Shown here in pieces: positions 7,186-8,159 of a DNA stretch of 8,159 nucleotides. This DNA is from Bacteroidota bacterium (GTDB lineage: Bacteria; Bacteroidota; Bacteroidia; Chitinophagales; Chitinophagaceae): NCBI GenBank assembly GCA_023436425.1, contig JAEZJD010000097.1, positions 1-8,159 of the forward strand, written 5' to 3'. The translations under genes were made by a program, and so were the position numbers. The notes under the pieces are model-generated. The model ran no database searches and was not told the DNA's origin. It worked only from the letters and a program-made list of their open reading frames with translations. The stretch's first letter is position 1; each line of letters starts with the position of its first letter.

Positions 7186-8159
7186 ATGATAAAGAGTTTA
7201 AGCGTTTTCCTCCTCTCTTGCTTTGCGCTGCTGTCATGCTCCAGCTCAAGACAAACAACTACTTCTAATGTTCCTTCGCTAAAAGAAGTTTTCAAAAATG
7301 ACTTCGCCATCGGCGCTGCCTTAGATTCTGTTCAGATTGAACAGGGTGATGCACAGGCTGACGCACTAATACGTCAACAATTCAATGCTGTTACCCCCGA
7401 GAACATCATGAAGGCTGAAGTCATTCATCCGGGTTGGAACCGTTACGACTTCAATATGGCGGACAAACTGGTGGCTTATGCGAAAAAAAATAATTTGATA
7501 GTAAATGCCCACACTTTGATTTGGCACAGCCAATTGCCGGCATTTATGCGCCACATGACCGATCCAGATTCCGTGCGGCAATATTTTACGAATCACATCA
7601 ACACTGTTGCCGGTCGCTACGATGGCCAAGTTTATTCGTGGGATGTTGTGAATGAAGCTTTGAACGAAGATGGCACAATGCGTAAGTCAATTTTCCTGGA
7701 TAAACTGGGTGACGATTATGTAGTGGAAGCGTTTCGCCTCGCACAAAAAGCTGCACCAAACACCCGACTTTATTACAATGATTACAACATTGAAGAACCT
7801 GCAAAAAGAGCAGGAGCCATTCGTTTGATCAAACAAATTCAGGCCGCAGGTGTTCGTATTGATGGAGTGGGCATTCAGGGACACTGGCGTGCATACAACG
7901 TACCGCTTGAATGGATTGAAGAAAGCATAAAGGAATTTTCTGCTTTGGGTGTAGAAGTCATGTTCACTGAGCTGGATTTAGGTGTGCTGCAGCATCCCCG
8001 CGAAGTGACAGGCGCAGATGTAAATCAAACAGCAGCTTTCAATGAAAAAATGAATCCTTATGAAAATGGATTGCCGGATTCGATGCAGCAAAAACTTTCA
8101 AACAATTACGAAGCATTATTTAAACTGTTTTTGAAATACAAAGACCAGGTGAGTCGGGT
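7186..8159 (+). CDS. GH10 endo-1,4-beta-xylanase lipoprotein, probably periplasmic (C-terminal end beyond the right edge)
   Basis: Endoxylanase with an uninterrupted GH10 barrel. The frame is open from ATG 7186 to the window edge, 324 full codons; the missing end should hold the FWG...W motif and the last helix, about 50 residues. The signal peptide ends in ALLSC, giving lipidated Cys18 followed by Ser-Ser-Ser-Arg-Gln without acidic residues. This differs from the Lys-Lys-Asp-Asp of the other xylanase and suggests retention in the periplasm. Family motifs are FAIGAAL at the barrel start, TPENIMKAE, HTLIWHSQLP, WDVVNEALNEDG (putative acid/base Glu157), YYNDYN, GVGIQGHW and FTELDLGVL (putative nucleophile Glu262). 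After the nucleophile a loop with NPYENGLPDSMQQKL is, from memory, common in Bacteroidota xylanases that act on oligosaccharides. It follows the SDR gene after 52 bases without a terminator and is probably the fourth gene of the operon. Confidence 0.95.
   Translation, partial: MIKSLSVFLLSCFALLSCSSSRQTTTSNVPSLKEVFKNDFAIGAALDSVQIEQGDAQADALIRQQFNAVTPENIMKAEVIHPGWNRYDFNMADKLVAYAKKNNLIVNAHTLIWHSQLPAFMRHMTDPDSVRQYFTNHINTVAGRYDGQVYSWDVVNEALNEDGTMRKSIFLDKLGDDYVVEAFRLAQKAAPNTRLYYNDYNIEEPAKRAGAIRLIKQIQAAGVRIDGVGIQGHWRAYNVPLEWIEESIKEFSALGVEVMFTELDLGVLQHPREVTGADVNQTAAFNEKMNPYENGLPDSMQQKLSNNYEALFKLFLKYKDQVSR

Noticed and set aside
1..8159. Mobile elements, CRISPR arrays, tRNA or rRNA genes
   Set aside because: No transposase-like frame, no regularly spaced repeats, and no tRNA-like cloverleaf or rRNA stretch was noticed; nearly all of the window is metabolic coding sequence.

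Overview
The window looks like part of a Bacteroidota chromosome, most likely from the Chitinophagaceae or a close relative. The reasons are the style of the LacI-type regulator (similar in feel to regulators of that group), the weak use of Shine-Dalgarno sites, promoter candidates of the TTG-N19/20-TAnnTTTG kind, the Cys-Lys-Lys-Asp-Asp start of one lipoprotein, and a family 10 xylanase with a carbohydrate-binding module inserted in its barrel. The taxonomic call rests on remembered family features, not on a search.

Functionally it is a glucuronoxylan utilisation locus built as two divergent units around a 219-base regulatory gap (2850-3068). Leftward (minus strand) run a surface-type GH10 endoxylanase lipoprotein (1239-2849), a strong intrinsic terminator (1154-1186), and then a xylulokinase gene, xylB, which runs off the left edge (1-1120). 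Rightward (plus strand) run a LacI-family regulator (3069-4100), a GH67 alpha-glucuronidase (4116-6296), a short-chain dehydrogenase/reductase (6339-7133, or from 6309) and a second GH10 endoxylanase lipoprotein that runs off the right edge (7186-8159). The plus-strand genes lie 15, 12-42 and 52 bases apart with no terminator between them, so they read as one operon with its regulator first.

Together they suggest a pathway: the surface xylanase cuts xylan outside the cell, GH67 removes (4-O-methyl)glucuronic acid from the imported oligosaccharides, the second xylanase shortens them in the periplasm, and xylulokinase feeds D-xylulose into the pentose phosphate pathway. The dehydrogenase probably acts on a sugar or sugar acid released along the way, but its substrate cannot be read from the sequence. 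No SusC/SusD pair, sugar permease, xylose isomerase or beta-xylosidase is visible; these may lie outside the window.

Regulation is the most informative part. Three operator-like 14-mers with a central CpG and a shared CGATT half lie at 2997-3010, 3055-3068 and 1188-1201. The first overlaps the -33 element of the leftward promoter candidate, the second sits at the expected transcription start of the LacI operon, and the third sits upstream of xylB. No wholly new system is evident; the notable points are the nested xylanase, the different lipoprotein sorting signals of the two xylanases, the operator set, the terminator ahead of xylB, and the dehydrogenase of unknown substrate.
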